Assembly: GCF_022900255.1 (NCBI RefSeq)
Contig: NZ_JALIRM010000006.1
Span: forward strand, 122,132-186,131
Direction of reading: 5' to 3'
DNA from: Lederbergia wuyishanensis
Lineage (GTDB): Bacteria; Bacillota; Bacilli; Bacillales; Bacillaceae_C
Length of the DNA: 64,000 nt
The notes below the pieces were generated by a model that did not search any database, was not told the origin of the DNA, and worked only from the letters and a program-made list of their open reading frames with translations. Of this stretch, positions 38,492 through 47,271 are shown one piece after another (within the stretch, counting starts at the first letter, position 1; each line of letters opens with the position of its first letter). A program made the position numbers and the translations under genes.

Positions 38492-41400
38492 ATGAATCGG
38501 AAGGTTTTGAAGCGGAGGATTAAATTCGTGATGGATCCGATCACGAATTATGTATTTCGAGAAAGTCAGCGACGGGTCCAACAGTATGCACGCTTCTATA
38601 AAAATTGCAGTGTAAAGAAGAAGACGATTCTTTATGAAACTCGGGATGGGAACAGCATGACGGACAGTCCATACGCGATGTTTAAATACATGGTCGGAAA
38701 TCCGGATTTCAAGGACTACACGCATATTTGGTCTATAAAGGATTTTGCAGCTCTCTCTAATGTTATTTCTAAATATCGAAATTACTATAATGTAAAATTT
38801 GTTAAGCGAAATTCCACGGAATATCTTAAATATCTGGCTACATGCGAATATCTCATCAATAACTCAACATTTCAAAACTTCGTCATTCCAAAAAGTGACC
38901 AAATTTATATTAATACGTGGCACGGGACTCCATTAAAATTAATGGGATTTGATATCCCTGGAAACCCTGTCCAATCACAGAATGTTGTACGGAATTTTTT
39001 GAGCACAGATTATCTAATCAGTCCAAACTCACATACAACCAACATGTTTACAAATAGTTATAAACTAAATGGGATTTACTCAGGAACTATTATAGAAGAA
39101 GGATATCCGCGGATTGACTTAACGTTTAATACGAATTCGAATGAAATGAAGCAATCCTTACGTTCCTATGATTTGACTATAGAAGATGAGAAGCAAATAA
39201 TATTGTACGCACCAACATGGAAAGGAACGAATGTAGCGAAGGTCAATAATGACGTCCATCACATCATTGCGGATATGAACGATTTGGAGCGGAAGATTGG
39301 GGAGAAATACAATATTTTAGTGAAGGTGCATCCTTATTTGTACAAGGAGGCGTCTAGGCACGCAGACTTACAGAAAAGACTTGTTCCAGATTTCGTTGAT
39401 ACCAACGAACTTCTCTCCATCGTTGACCTGCTTATCACCGACTACTCCAGTATCTTTTTTGATTTCCTCGTTACGAATAAACCGATTCTGTTTTATACGT
39501 GGGATCTGGATGTGTATAACGAGGAACGAGGACAATATTTAAAAAATGACGAGCTTCCAGGGCCTCTTCTTTTTAACGCTATTGAACTTGTTAAGGCAAT
39601 TCGGGACATTGATAACGTGCAAGTGTCCTATCATGAAAAATACCAAACCATGAAAAAGCGATTCACAAACCATGATGATGGTCGCGTGACGGAAAGAATC
39701 GTAAACTATATTTTTAAAAACTCGGCTGAAAAACTCAAACCGATTACTAACCTTGATTCTTCTAAAGAAAAAATTCTGATTTATCCTGGTGGAATGAAGA
39801 ATAATGGGATTACATCCTCGTTCATCAACTTAACGAATAATATTGATTATGATACATATGATGTTAGTTGTTTTCTGCCAGCTTCCAGTGACGATGAATT
39901 TTTAAGGAACATTGAGAAAATCAATAAGAATGTTCGCTTAATTTTTAAAGGAGGTTCTCCAGTCTACAATATTGTTGAGCATTACCGGGATAAATTTATT
40001 CATAATCGGGGCAGAAATGGGAGTTTGGCGAAAAAACTATATCCGGAGCATATTTTCGTGAGGGAGCATCAGAGACTATTCGGTAAGTCCAAGTTTGATT
40101 ACTGCATTGATTTTAGCGGCTATAGTCTTTATTGGGCAAAATATCTACTGGTGGCTGATGCGCAAAAGAAGTTATGCTTTATGCATTCCGATATGCTTTC
40201 AGATAGTGAAAAGATAGTCAATGGGAAAAGACCTCATCTAATAAATCTTCGTGGACTTTTTTCTGTTTATGATCAATTTGATAAGCTTGTCAGTGTTTCA
40301 AAGGGAACGATGGAAGTGAATAAGACGAATTTGTCCCGTTATGCAACTGAAGACAAATTTGACTATGTGATGAATTCCATTAACCCTGAAAGGATTTTAC
40401 ATAATGAAGTGGAGGAAAAAATAGAGCGAAAGACAATTCAAGTCGAACATCTTCGCGCGAGAGCGGTAATAAAAGATGCAGAAACAGCTTGGAATCTTCC
40501 TCCTTTTTATAAAGGTGCTAAAGAGTTTAATTTGAGGCCAGACTTTAAAAACGCTGAAATTCTGATTTTAAGAAAAGCAGATTCTTATTATAAATTTAGC
40601 CATAACAACCAAGTGATTGGATGGATTAGTGCTGATTCCGTGGAATTGCTTCCGGATTGTATTTTACTAGAAAAAGACGTTAAAAAAATAGCAAAACTGG
40701 CGAATCCAAAAGGAAACCAAATATGGTCCAAACCTTATAAAATCCCAGGAGCAGAGAAAATTTCCGGAAGTGCGGACTATAAGAATGTAATCGTGGACAT
40801 CGATAAAGAGGTTGAAACTCCGAGGGGGATGTACAGCCGAATTTCCATTAATGGCACTGTTCTTGGCTGGATTAGCAATTCTGCGCTGCAAGTATTAGAT
40901 GCTGGTACAATAAAAAGAAAGTTATTGAAAACGAGGAATTATCGTTGGAAGAAGAATGTGATTCAAAATATTGAGAATCGAACGTTGAGCGAAGCAAAAG
41001 TAATCAAGCCCATTTATGCAAAAATTGCACATCCTAAAAACCACCTTATATACACTCACGCCCGTCCCAATTGGAATGCCAAGGAAATGGCGCCTGCAAA
41101 ATGGTTGGATGGAGAGATTGTCACAATAAAAGCAGCAATCAAAACGAAATATGGCGATAGCTTTTTGTTTTATCATGATGGCAAAAAAATTGGTTGGCTA
41201 GATTCAAGTGCTTTTGAAATGTTAAATGAACAAACATTAATCAAAGAGGTTAAGGTATCAAGAAAGGCAGAGTTAAATTTAGGTGGAAAGTATTTCGTTT
41301 GGACAAAGCCTTATGGGCTTGAAGGTGCAGAGAAAGTTGAAAACGTGGAGCTAGATGGTCGTACAGTTCAAATCGATTGCGAAGCTACAACATTAAAAGG

Positions 41401-42007
41401 AACATATTCTCATATAGTGTCTCACGGCTGGGTGAACAACCAAGCATTGCAAGTTCTTTGCATTGAAGTGAACGGCATTTACATTCCAGAACCTAGTAAA
41501 GAAGATATTAACTTTGTCACGATGGGAAGACTGTCGCCAGAAAAAGGGCAGGATAACCTAATCAGAGCATTTGCTCGTTTTTATCAAAATCACCCTAATA
41601 GCAAGCTTTACCTATTAGGAGAAGGAGCGTTAAAAAAGCAGCTCCAAAGTTTAATCAACGAACTTAATTTAAATAATGCCGTTTTTCTTCTAGGGCAAGT
41701 CGAAAATCCTTTTTCGTTTTTAAAAAAATGCGATTGCTTTGTCCTATCGTCCCATTATGAAGGTCAGCCAATGGTCTTACTAGAAGCGATGACGCTTGGA
41801 ATGAAAATAATCGCGACAGACATTATCGCCAACCGAACAGTTTTGGAAGATGGGAAATATGGCTTGCTGGTGGAAAACAGTATTGAGGGCCTTGAGAAAG
41901 GCATGGAATACATCGAAGCAGAAAGAGAAACGTACAAGCCTGCTCCATTCGATTACAAATACTATAACGAAATGGCGATGGAGTCTTTTTATAAGCCATT
42001 TAAGTAA
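38492..42007 (+). CDS. CDP-glycerol transferase / GT4 glycosyltransferase fusion with four GW modules (second copy)
   Basis: Paralogue of the product of 31907, 1,171 residues, with the same domain order and many long identical stretches. The CDP-glycerol transferase part has NTWHGTPLKLMG (His144), KVHPYLYKE and TDYSSIFFDFLVTNKPI. FKGG replaces part of a loop, but the GT4 N-lobe (YPGGMKNNGITSSFINL to NSINPERIL) and C-lobe (FVTMGRLSPEKGQDNLIRAF, SSHYEGQPMVLLEAMTLG) are intact. The four GW units end in VIGWISADSVELL, VLGWISNSALQVL, KIGWLDSSAFEML and SHGWVNNQALQVL; the fourth is slightly shortened. There is no signal peptide. AAAGGGGTTGC precedes ATG 38492. Base composition looks somewhat less AT-rich than the first copy, so the copies may have separate histories. 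Confidence 0.85.
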   Translation: MNRKVLKRRIKFVMDPITNYVFRESQRRVQQYARFYKNCSVKKKTILYETRDGNSMTDSPYAMFKYMVGNPDFKDYTHIWSIKDFAALSNVISKYRNYYNVKFVKRNSTEYLKYLATCEYLINNSTFQNFVIPKSDQIYINTWHGTPLKLMGFDIPGNPVQSQNVVRNFLSTDYLISPNSHTTNMFTNSYKLNGIYSGTIIEEGYPRIDLTFNTNSNEMKQSLRSYDLTIEDEKQIILYAPTWKGTNVAKVNNDVHHIIADMNDLERKIGEKYNILVKVHPYLYKEASRHADLQKRLVPDFVDTNELLSIVDLLITDYSSIFFDFLVTNKPILFYTWDLDVYNEERGQYLKNDELPGPLLFNAIELVKAIRDIDNVQVSYHEKYQTMKKRFTNHDDGRVTERIVNYIFKNSAEKLKPITNLDSSKEKILIYPGGMKNNGITSSFINLTNNIDYDTYDVSCFLPASSDDEFLRNIEKINKNVRLIFKGGSPVYNIVEHYRDKFIHNRGRNGSLAKKLYPEHIFVREHQRLFGKSKFDYCIDFSGYSLYWAKYLLVADAQKKLCFMHSDMLSDSEKIVNGKRPHLINLRGLFSVYDQFDKLVSVSKGTMEVNKTNLSRYATEDKFDYVMNSINPERILHNEVEEKIERKTIQVEHLRARAVIKDAETAWNLPPFYKGAKEFNLRPDFKNAEILILRKADSYYKFSHNNQVIGWISADSVELLPDCILLEKDVKKIAKLANPKGNQIWSKPYKIPGAEKISGSADYKNVIVDIDKEVETPRGMYSRISINGTVLGWISNSALQVLDAGTIKRKLLKTRNYRWKKNVIQNIENRTLSEAKVIKPIYAKIAHPKNHLIYTHARPNWNAKEMAPAKWLDGEIVTIKAAIKTKYGDSFLFYHDGKKIGWLDSSAFEMLNEQTLIKEVKVSRKAELNLGGKYFVWTKPYGLEGAEKVENVELDGRTVQIDCEATTLKGTYSHIVSHGWVNNQALQVLCIEVNGIYIPEPSKEDINFVTMGRLSPEKGQDNLIRAFARFYQNHPNSKLYLLGEGALKKQLQSLINELNLNNAVFLLGQVENPFSFLKKCDCFVLSSHYEGQPMVLLEAMTLGMKIIATDIIANRTVLEDGKYGLLVENSIEGLEKGMEYIEAERETYKPAPFDYKYYNEMAMESFYKPFK

Positions 42008-42013
42008 GGTATC

Positions 42014-42049
42014 GAGCCTGAATGTTTATGTTCAGGCTCTTATTTGTTT
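42014..42049 (+). terminator. Rho-independent terminator after the second fusion gene
   Basis: Perfect 9-bp stem GAGCCTGAA (42014-42022) and TTCAGGCTC (42031-42039), followed by a T-rich tail TTATTTGTTT. Confidence 0.8.
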
Positions 42050-42124
42050 AGAAATTTGGATTTTCACTTAAGGAAAAATTGATGACATTTGAATTGAAAG
42101 TGATGAATATATAACTACTTTTTT

Positions 42125-42154
42125 TTGTCTCAGTAGGATGTTGTATCTTATACT
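42125..42154 (+). promoter_or_regulatory. Probable sigma-A promoter of the Nudix-like gene
   Basis: TTGTCT (42125-42130), an 18-base spacer and TATACT (42149-42154), about 50 bases before GTG 42206. Confidence 0.5.
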
Positions 42155-42205
42155 GCCACTAAAGTTTATGATAATTATAGACATATAGATTATAGGAGTG
42201 ACAAT

Positions 42206-43306
42206 GTGTTGGTAAAAGACTTTTTTGACTCTATTGGAAGAGAACTATTTACTGCAATAATAGGTGGGATAGTTGGTCTTCTCATTAGTGTGATTTTTGA
42301 TGATAGTATCAGAAATATAAAGAGGAAGATCGTTCGAAAATACAAACGCCTTTTTAGTGAAAAAAATGATTTTAAGTCTCATCTTTTTACGATTGGTGAT
42401 ACATCTACTAGTTTTTTTGTCATAGATGGGGATGGTCAGTTTGATTTTAAACGGGAAAATATTGAATGTCGTTTAACTCATGAAAAGATTGCTTTACCAA
42501 AAGAACTTGAAGCAATAAGAAATGAAATCGCAACGACAGAAGCAGATAAAGAGTCAAAAGGGTTGGACCATAAATGGAACGGACCGTTATATGGACTAGC
42601 TAAGTATAGACATAGCCGAACAAGTGATAAAGAGGATATGACGGTATTATTTAATTTTTATGAGACGGATTATTTCACATTTCTTGCTAGTAACCTTCAA
42701 TTAAATCGAAAATTAGATACTGGTAAAACAGTTGCGGAAACATACATACCATATGAACAATTGGAGAATGTTGTCCCGTTTTTGGCTAATGGGTTCGGAG
42801 TAGGACTTGTTATCATCACATCCGATGAAAATATCATATTCTCTCAACGCACGGGCAGCAGTGGTGCAAGAGGGAATCAAATGGATATAAGTGTAGTTGA
42901 AGGAGTTCATCCTATACTAGACAGACATAGTGTAAATGATGGCCCAGATCTTTTTAAAACAGCAGTTCGTGGAGCGAACGAAGAGTTAGGTCTAATTATT
43001 AATCCAGATATTATAAAATTCCTTGGTTATGGAATTGATGTAGACTATTATCAATGGAATATGCTTGGCTATGCCCATGTCCCTCATACAGCTATGGAAA
43101 TTCAAAATATTAGAAGTCGTGGAACTTCAGGTAAGTGGGAAAACTCCTTACTACTATTTGAAAATTTCACACCAAAAAATGTAGCAGAATTAATCGTTAC
43201 CAAAGATATGTGGTCCACTGCTAAAGTAGCATTATATTGGACGGCGGTTAGGGAACTTGGAAAAAATAATATTGATCGTGCCTTAAAAAGTGTTTCAAAA
43301 AGGTGA
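42206..43306 (+). CDS. Membrane-anchored Nudix-like protein of unknown function
   Basis: A 366-residue protein with one hydrophobic segment near the N-terminus (about 13-30, LFTAIIGGIVGLLISVIF), then a basic stretch and a mainly cytosolic-type body. Residues about 195-300 resemble a Nudix fold: GLVIITSDENIIFSQRTG is the first strand region, and TAVRGANEELGLII (252-265) is a degenerate Nudix box with the R-x-x-x-EE-x-G core but Gly in place of the usual first Glu and without the upstream Gly-x5-Glu spacing. Catalysis is therefore uncertain. It stands as a single gene with its own promoter and terminator. The start is GTG 42206, seven bases after AGGAG. Sensing or hydrolysing a nucleotide-linked ligand is a guess. 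Confidence 0.6.
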   Translation: MLVKDFFDSIGRELFTAIIGGIVGLLISVIFDDSIRNIKRKIVRKYKRLFSEKNDFKSHLFTIGDTSTSFFVIDGDGQFDFKRENIECRLTHEKIALPKELEAIRNEIATTEADKESKGLDHKWNGPLYGLAKYRHSRTSDKEDMTVLFNFYETDYFTFLASNLQLNRKLDTGKTVAETYIPYEQLENVVPFLANGFGVGLVIITSDENIIFSQRTGSSGARGNQMDISVVEGVHPILDRHSVNDGPDLFKTAVRGANEELGLIINPDIIKFLGYGIDVDYYQWNMLGYAHVPHTAMEIQNIRSRGTSGKWENSLLLFENFTPKNVAELIVTKDMWSTAKVALYWTAVRELGKNNIDRALKSVSKR

Positions 43307-43333
43307 AATTCTTTAAAATTTATAATATTAATT

Positions 43334-43368
43334 AGTTGGTGCTAGCTTGATCTACGACCAACTTTTTT
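43334..43368 (+). terminator. Rho-independent terminator after the Nudix-like gene
   Basis: AGTTGGT (43334-43340) pairs with ACCAACT (43357-43363), followed by a run of T. Confidence 0.75.
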
Positions 43369-43391
43369 CTATTTCAACTTAAAAATATTAA

Positions 43392-43419
43392 TTGTTTGTC
43401 GATAATACAAATATATAAT
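43392..43419 (+). promoter_or_regulatory. Probable promoter of the chemoreceptor gene
   Basis: TTGTTT (43392-43397), a 16-base spacer and TATAAT (43414-43419). The start codon lies 69 bases downstream. Confidence 0.45.
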
Positions 43420-43487
43420 CTTATATAATTCGGGACACGAAGGATTAGGTTAAATTTGCAACAATTTTTAAGGAAAGAGGTAGAGAA

Positions 43488-45182
43488 GTGGGGAAATTAT
43501 TTAATTTTAAGAGCTTGAAAACGAAAATATTGTTAGGATTTTCGCTCGTTATTTTATTGTTTATGGCTTTTGGACTATATAATTTTATTACTGTTAAGAG
43601 TGTAAATAAAAATACAAATGAGATTATGGAAAAAGAACTCCAACTTTTAATTTTAGATCAGGAATTGGCTGCAAATATAGCAAATAGAGTTTCGCTTTTG
43701 CGAGGATTTTTATTATTTGAAGACAATGATTATCGTGATCAATTTTATGCCCTAACAGACAAGGCAATTTTAGATGAAAAAAGGGCGATAGATTTAGGAG
43801 CTTCGGAGGAATTTAAACAGCTTGTTGACCGTACAATTGCATGGCAAAACGATATAGAGGAAAATGTTTTTGCCATGTACGATAAAGGTCAAAAAATACT
43901 AGCGAACAGAAATCATGCGGTTACTACAAAAGAAGCTGAACAAATCATTGAAGATTACGAAAAAATTGCGATAAATCGAGAACATGTTATCAAGCAAAAA
44001 GGCCAGAACATTATATCTGATGGAGAAAAGGCATTATATATCTTATCTTTTTTTATTCTATTAGCAATCGTTGTGAGCATAGCAGCTGCTCTGATTACTT
44101 CAACTTTTATTACAAGACCAATCAAAAAGGTAATGGAGCGAATGAAGTTAATCGCGGGTGGTGATCTTAGCCAGGAATTATTAACTATGAAATCACGTGA
44201 CGAATTTGCACAATTAGTTGTTGCAACAAATGAAATGAATGGAAGAATACGAGAATTAGTAAGTGAAATCAATACAGTTTCTGAAAGAATCACGGGTCAA
44301 AGTGAGGAATTGATGCAATCCGCAAATGAGGTTAATTCTGGTTCTCAACAAATTGCGGCGACGATGGAAGAACTTGCGACAGGGACAGAGCTCCAGGCTT
44401 CAAATGCAACTGAATTGGCTCAAATCATGGTGTCATTCTCAGAAACAGTTCAAGAAGCCAATGAAAATGGCGAAAAAATTCAACGTGCTTCAACGGATGT
44501 TTTAGGGATGACAAATGAGGGCAGCCGATTAATGGAAACGTCAAGCCAGCAAATGGAAAAGATTGATCAAATCGTGCAGGATGCGGTTGAAAAGGTAAAG
44601 GGCTTAGACACAAAATCACAGGAAATTTCTAAGTTGGTTTCCGTTATCCAGGAGATTGCAGATCAAACAAACTTACTAGCGTTAAATGCGGCAATTGAAG
44701 CTGCTAGAGCGGGTGAGCAAGGAAGAGGATTTGCAGTAGTTGCAGATGAAGTGCGTAAGTTGGCCGAACAGGTCTCCAAATCTGTAACAGATATAACAGG
44801 AATCGTAGAAGGAATCCAAAATGAATCTAGCGTCGTGACAAGTTCGTTAGAGGCTGGATACGAGGAGGTAGCCGAAGGTACAAACAAAATAGAATCAACG
44901 AAACAAACATTTGAAAAAATCAGCTCAGCCGTTTCCGATATGGCGAATAACATCAAAAGCGTATCTGATAATATCATGCATATTTCCTCCAGTAGCGAAA
45001 AAATGCAAAAATCTATCACGGAAATCGCTGCAATATCGGAAGAATCGGCTGCAGGAACTGAAGAAACGTCTGCTTCATCCGAGCAAATCAGTAGTTCGAT
45101 GGAAGAAGTGGCGAATAATTCAGCTGATTTAGCGAAATTAGCCGAGCGTCTAAATGGGTTGATTAATAGGTTTAAGTTATAA
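43488..45182 (+). CDS. Methyl-accepting chemotaxis protein
   Basis: Transmembrane chemoreceptor of 564 residues. Membrane span 1 covers about residues 13-33 and span 2 about 183-205. Between them is an extracytoplasmic four-helix-bundle sensor with [21 protein letters not shown] helices. A HAMP domain follows (about 206-260, starting [16 protein letters not shown]). The long signalling coiled coil contains the highly conserved tip [20 protein letters not shown] near 389-408 and [16 protein letters not shown]. The start is GTG 43488 with AGGAAAGAGG upstream. It signals to CheA/CheW. The ligand is unknown, and no other chemotaxis gene lies in the window. Confidence 0.94.
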   Translation: MGKLFNFKSLKTKILLGFSLVILLFMAFGLYNFITVKSVNKNTNEIMEKELQLLILDQELAANIANRVSLLRGFLLFEDNDYRDQFYALTDKAILDEKRAIDLGASEEFKQLVDRTIAWQNDIEENVFAMYDKGQKILANRNHAVTTKEAEQIIEDYEKIAINREHVIKQKGQNIISDGEKALYILSFFILLAIVVSIAAALITSTFITRPIKKVMERMKLIAGGDLSQELLTMKSRDEFAQLVVATNEMNGRIRELVSEINTVSERITGQSEELMQSANEVNSGSQQIAATMEELATGTELQASNATELAQIMVSFSETVQEANENGEKIQRASTDVLGMTNEGSRLMETSSQQMEKIDQIVQDAVEKVKGLDTKSQEISKLVSVIQEIADQTNLLALNAAIEAARAGEQGRGFAVVADEVRKLAEQVSKSVTDITGIVEGIQNESSVVTSSLEAGYEEVAEGTNKIESTKQTFEKISSAVSDMANNIKSVSDNIMHISSSSEKMQKSITEIAAISEESAAGTEETSASSEQISSSMEEVANNSADLAKLAERLNGLINRFKL

Positions 45183-45189
45183 GATGTTG

Positions 45190-45221
45190 GATCCATTCCT
45201 TTAGGGGAGTGGGTCTTTTTT
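45190..45221 (+). terminator. Rho-independent terminator after the chemoreceptor gene
   Basis: GATCCATTCC pairs with GGAGTGGGTC, using two G-U pairs, followed by six T. Confidence 0.8.
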
Positions 45222-45370
45222 GTGTATAACCATTTGTGTTTTTTGTCATTTTTGAATTATAGATAAACATCATTAAATTAGAAGAAAATGTTTATATTGA
45301 CCTAATATAATAGTGCTGATCATAAGGGGAAGAGGATGAGTGTTTTACCTCTATCAGTGTATACGCCTAA

Positions 45371-45540
45371 ATTCGCTTTAATGTAAGAGATTCTGGAAAC
45401 GTTAAAGCTAAAAAAATCGGATCACTAAAGAAAAACTCTAAGGTTGAAATCCTAGAAAACAAAAAGGATTGGTTTAAAATCAAGTTCGAAAAAAGTTATG
45501 GATGGGTATTCGAAAAATATATAAAAATACAAAAATAATA
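45371..45540 (+). pseudogene. Orphan SH3b domain fragment
   Basis: An open frame without a start codon reads IRFNVRDSGNVKAKKIGSLK, then KVEILENKKDWFKIKFEKSY and GWVFEKYIKIQK, and a stop. This is a clean bacterial SH3b domain (NVR start, W in the middle, GWV near the end). An in-frame stop at 45368-45370 precedes it and no start codon or ribosome binding site is visible, so it is likely the tail of a lost wall-binding protein such as an autolysin. Confidence 0.7.
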
Positions 45541-45625
45541 TATGCTTATCTAACCTATACCTTGGAGAGCGGACACTAAAAAAAGTGCCTTAATTGAAAC
45601 CTTCTTCGGCCACTGATTATTCTAA

Positions 45626-45956
45626 GACCTAAAAAGCTGTACACTCTTGTGAAAAATGGGGCAGCAACACAAATGACAGCTGCAAGTTTTTCTAGAGACT
45701 TCGACGAAAATATTCAGAATTTTACGTTCGATTTGGCCGAATCTAATTTGACACATTTCATTGCATCGGATGCGTATAACACAACAACATGTAGATTTAA
45801 AATGTCCGAGGCATATGACCTGTTATAAAGTAAATTTGGGCTTGACACAGTGTATATTATTACATGGAAAATTCGGAAGTGATTGTACAAGGAAAAGACA
45901 TTTACAGAGAAGCTCCTGAAGAAATAAAGAAAAAGAATATATTCGGATTGTTTTAG
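45626..45956 (+). pseudogene. CpsB/YwqE-type tyrosine-protein phosphatase, broken C-terminal part
   Basis: The first frame reads LYTLVKNGAATQMTAASFSR, then NLTHFIASDAYNTTTCRFKM and SEAYDLL, and hits a stop at 45826-45828. After a frame change it continues YMENSEVIVQGKDIYREAPE and EIKKKNIFGLF, ending at 45956. The HFIASDA motif (metal-binding His and Asp of the PHP fold) and the KxIFGLF tail are characteristic of CpsB/YwqE phosphatases that act on BY-kinases of capsule synthesis. The N-terminal half with the other metal ligands is absent. It has one nonsense and at least one frameshift lesion, so it is dead. A more decayed relic of the same family is at 14.0-14.2 kb. Confidence 0.85.
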
Positions 45957-46051
45957 AAAGTAAGAAAAATTGTTAATTTTATTAAAAAGACATATTAATG
46001 CTATTTAGTGAAATAAATGATAAAGGTATATAGTTTTGTAGAATATTTGAA

Positions 46052-46094
46052 AGCTGCCAGAATGGTAAATACTATGGGCAGCTCATTTTTTTTT
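46052..46094 (+). terminator. Rho-independent terminator after the phosphatase relic
   Basis: AGCTGCC (46052-46058) pairs with GGCAGCT (46077-46083), followed by a long T tract. It has outlived the gene it served. Confidence 0.85.
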
Positions 46095-46200
46095 ACTCTT
46101 TTTCTAACACACATCAATATTTCTTTCAATTTCCTTTTTCAAATAGGAAAATGGAATCCCTATCCATAAAAATACACAAGTTAGCCATCTAGCCATGTTG

Positions 46201-46206
46201 TATAAT
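46201..46206 (+). promoter_or_regulatory. Possible -10 element before the hydroxyacid dehydrogenase
   Basis: A consensus TATAAT 42 bases before ATG 46248. The upstream -35 region is poor (AAGTTA at 17-base spacing). Confidence 0.35.
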
Positions 46207-46247
46207 ATAAAAAGAGAAATGGACTACATAATGCCGGAGGAGATAAA

Positions 46248-47216
46248 ATGTTAAACATAGTTGTATTAGATGGTTATACATTAAATCCAGGGGATTTGGA
46301 CTGGACAGGTTTAGAAAGATTGGGAAATGTAACCATCTATGATCGAACGAAAGCAGATGAGATTATTCCTAGAGCAGCCGATGCGCAGATCGTGCTGACG
46401 AATAAAACTCCAATGACGAGAGAGACCATATCTGCATTGCCAAATTTGCAATATATCGGTGTACTAGCGACGGGCTATAATATTATTGATACCGAGACTG
46501 CGAAAGAACGAGGAATCATCGTTACGAATGTGCCAACCTATAGTACGCAATCAGTGGCTCAATTAGTATTTGCTTTGCTTTTGGAGCTATGTCACCATGT
46601 TGGACGGCATAGCGATGCTGTCCATGAAGGAGAATGGACTCGTAGTATTGATTTTTCTTTTACAAAAGCCCCGCTGATCGAGCTAGCTGACAAAACGATT
46701 GGTTTGATTGGTTTAGGAAGGATTGGCAGGCAGACAGCACAGATAGCACAAGCCTTTGGAATGCGTGTATTAGCTGTTGGAAGCGGACGTCGTAATCCTC
46801 CTGAGGTGGCTGGGGTAGAGTGGGTAGAACTTGAGGAGTTAATGGAAAGGTCAGATGTTGTTAGCCTTCACTGTCCTTTGACGCCGGATACAGAAAAATT
46901 AATCAACGCCGAAAGAATTGCTTTAATGAAAAAATCCGCATTTTTGATCAACACATCTCGGGGACCTTTAATTGATGAACAAGCTTTGGCAAAGGCATTG
47001 AATGGAGGACGAATTGCTGGGGCGGCCGTAGATGTCTTGTCTACTGAACCACCCGCTGCTGACAATCCACTTTTATCAACAAGCAATTGTATAATTACTC
47101 CACATATTGCGTGGGCGACAAAGGAAGCACGTGAACGTTTGATGGAAATTGCAGTGAGTAATGTGCAGAATTTTATTAATGGAAAAGCTGTAAATATAGT
47201 TAATCTTAGGAAATAA
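46248..47216 (+). CDS. D-2-hydroxyacid dehydrogenase (glycerate dehydrogenase-like)
   Basis: NAD(P)-dependent oxidoreductase of 322 residues interconverting a 2-keto acid and a D-2-hydroxy acid, perhaps hydroxypyruvate and glycerate. The NAD-binding motif is GLIGLGRIGRQTAQIAQAFG near 148-167. The catalytic triad is visible: Arg in NTSRGPLIDEQAL, Glu in DVLSTEPP and His in NCIITPHIAWAT near 283. A substrate loop reads GVLATGYNIID near 77. GGAGGAGAT precedes ATG 46248 and a terminator follows, so it is a single-gene unit. It could serve the sugar-acid catabolism suggested for the right end of the window, but no linkage shows this. Confidence 0.9.
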   Translation: MLNIVVLDGYTLNPGDLDWTGLERLGNVTIYDRTKADEIIPRAADAQIVLTNKTPMTRETISALPNLQYIGVLATGYNIIDTETAKERGIIVTNVPTYSTQSVAQLVFALLLELCHHVGRHSDAVHEGEWTRSIDFSFTKAPLIELADKTIGLIGLGRIGRQTAQIAQAFGMRVLAVGSGRRNPPEVAGVEWVELEELMERSDVVSLHCPLTPDTEKLINAERIALMKKSAFLINTSRGPLIDEQALAKALNGGRIAGAAVDVLSTEPPAADNPLLSTSNCIITPHIAWATKEARERLMEIAVSNVQNFINGKAVNIVNLRK

Positions 47217-47246
47217 ACCTCCCTGCTATCTGGGAGGTTTTTGGTT
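47217..47246 (+). terminator. Rho-independent terminator after the dehydrogenase
   Basis: AACCTCCC pairs with GGGAGGTT around TGCTATCT, followed by TTTTGGTTTT. It lies between convergent genes. Confidence 0.85.
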
Positions 47247-47271
47247 TTAACTTGCCCAAGATTTTGACCCC

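Noticed and set aside
44663..45196. Long minus-strand frame of 177 codons opposite the chemoreceptor gene
   Set aside because: It is a codon-bias shadow of the conserved chemoreceptor signalling domain.
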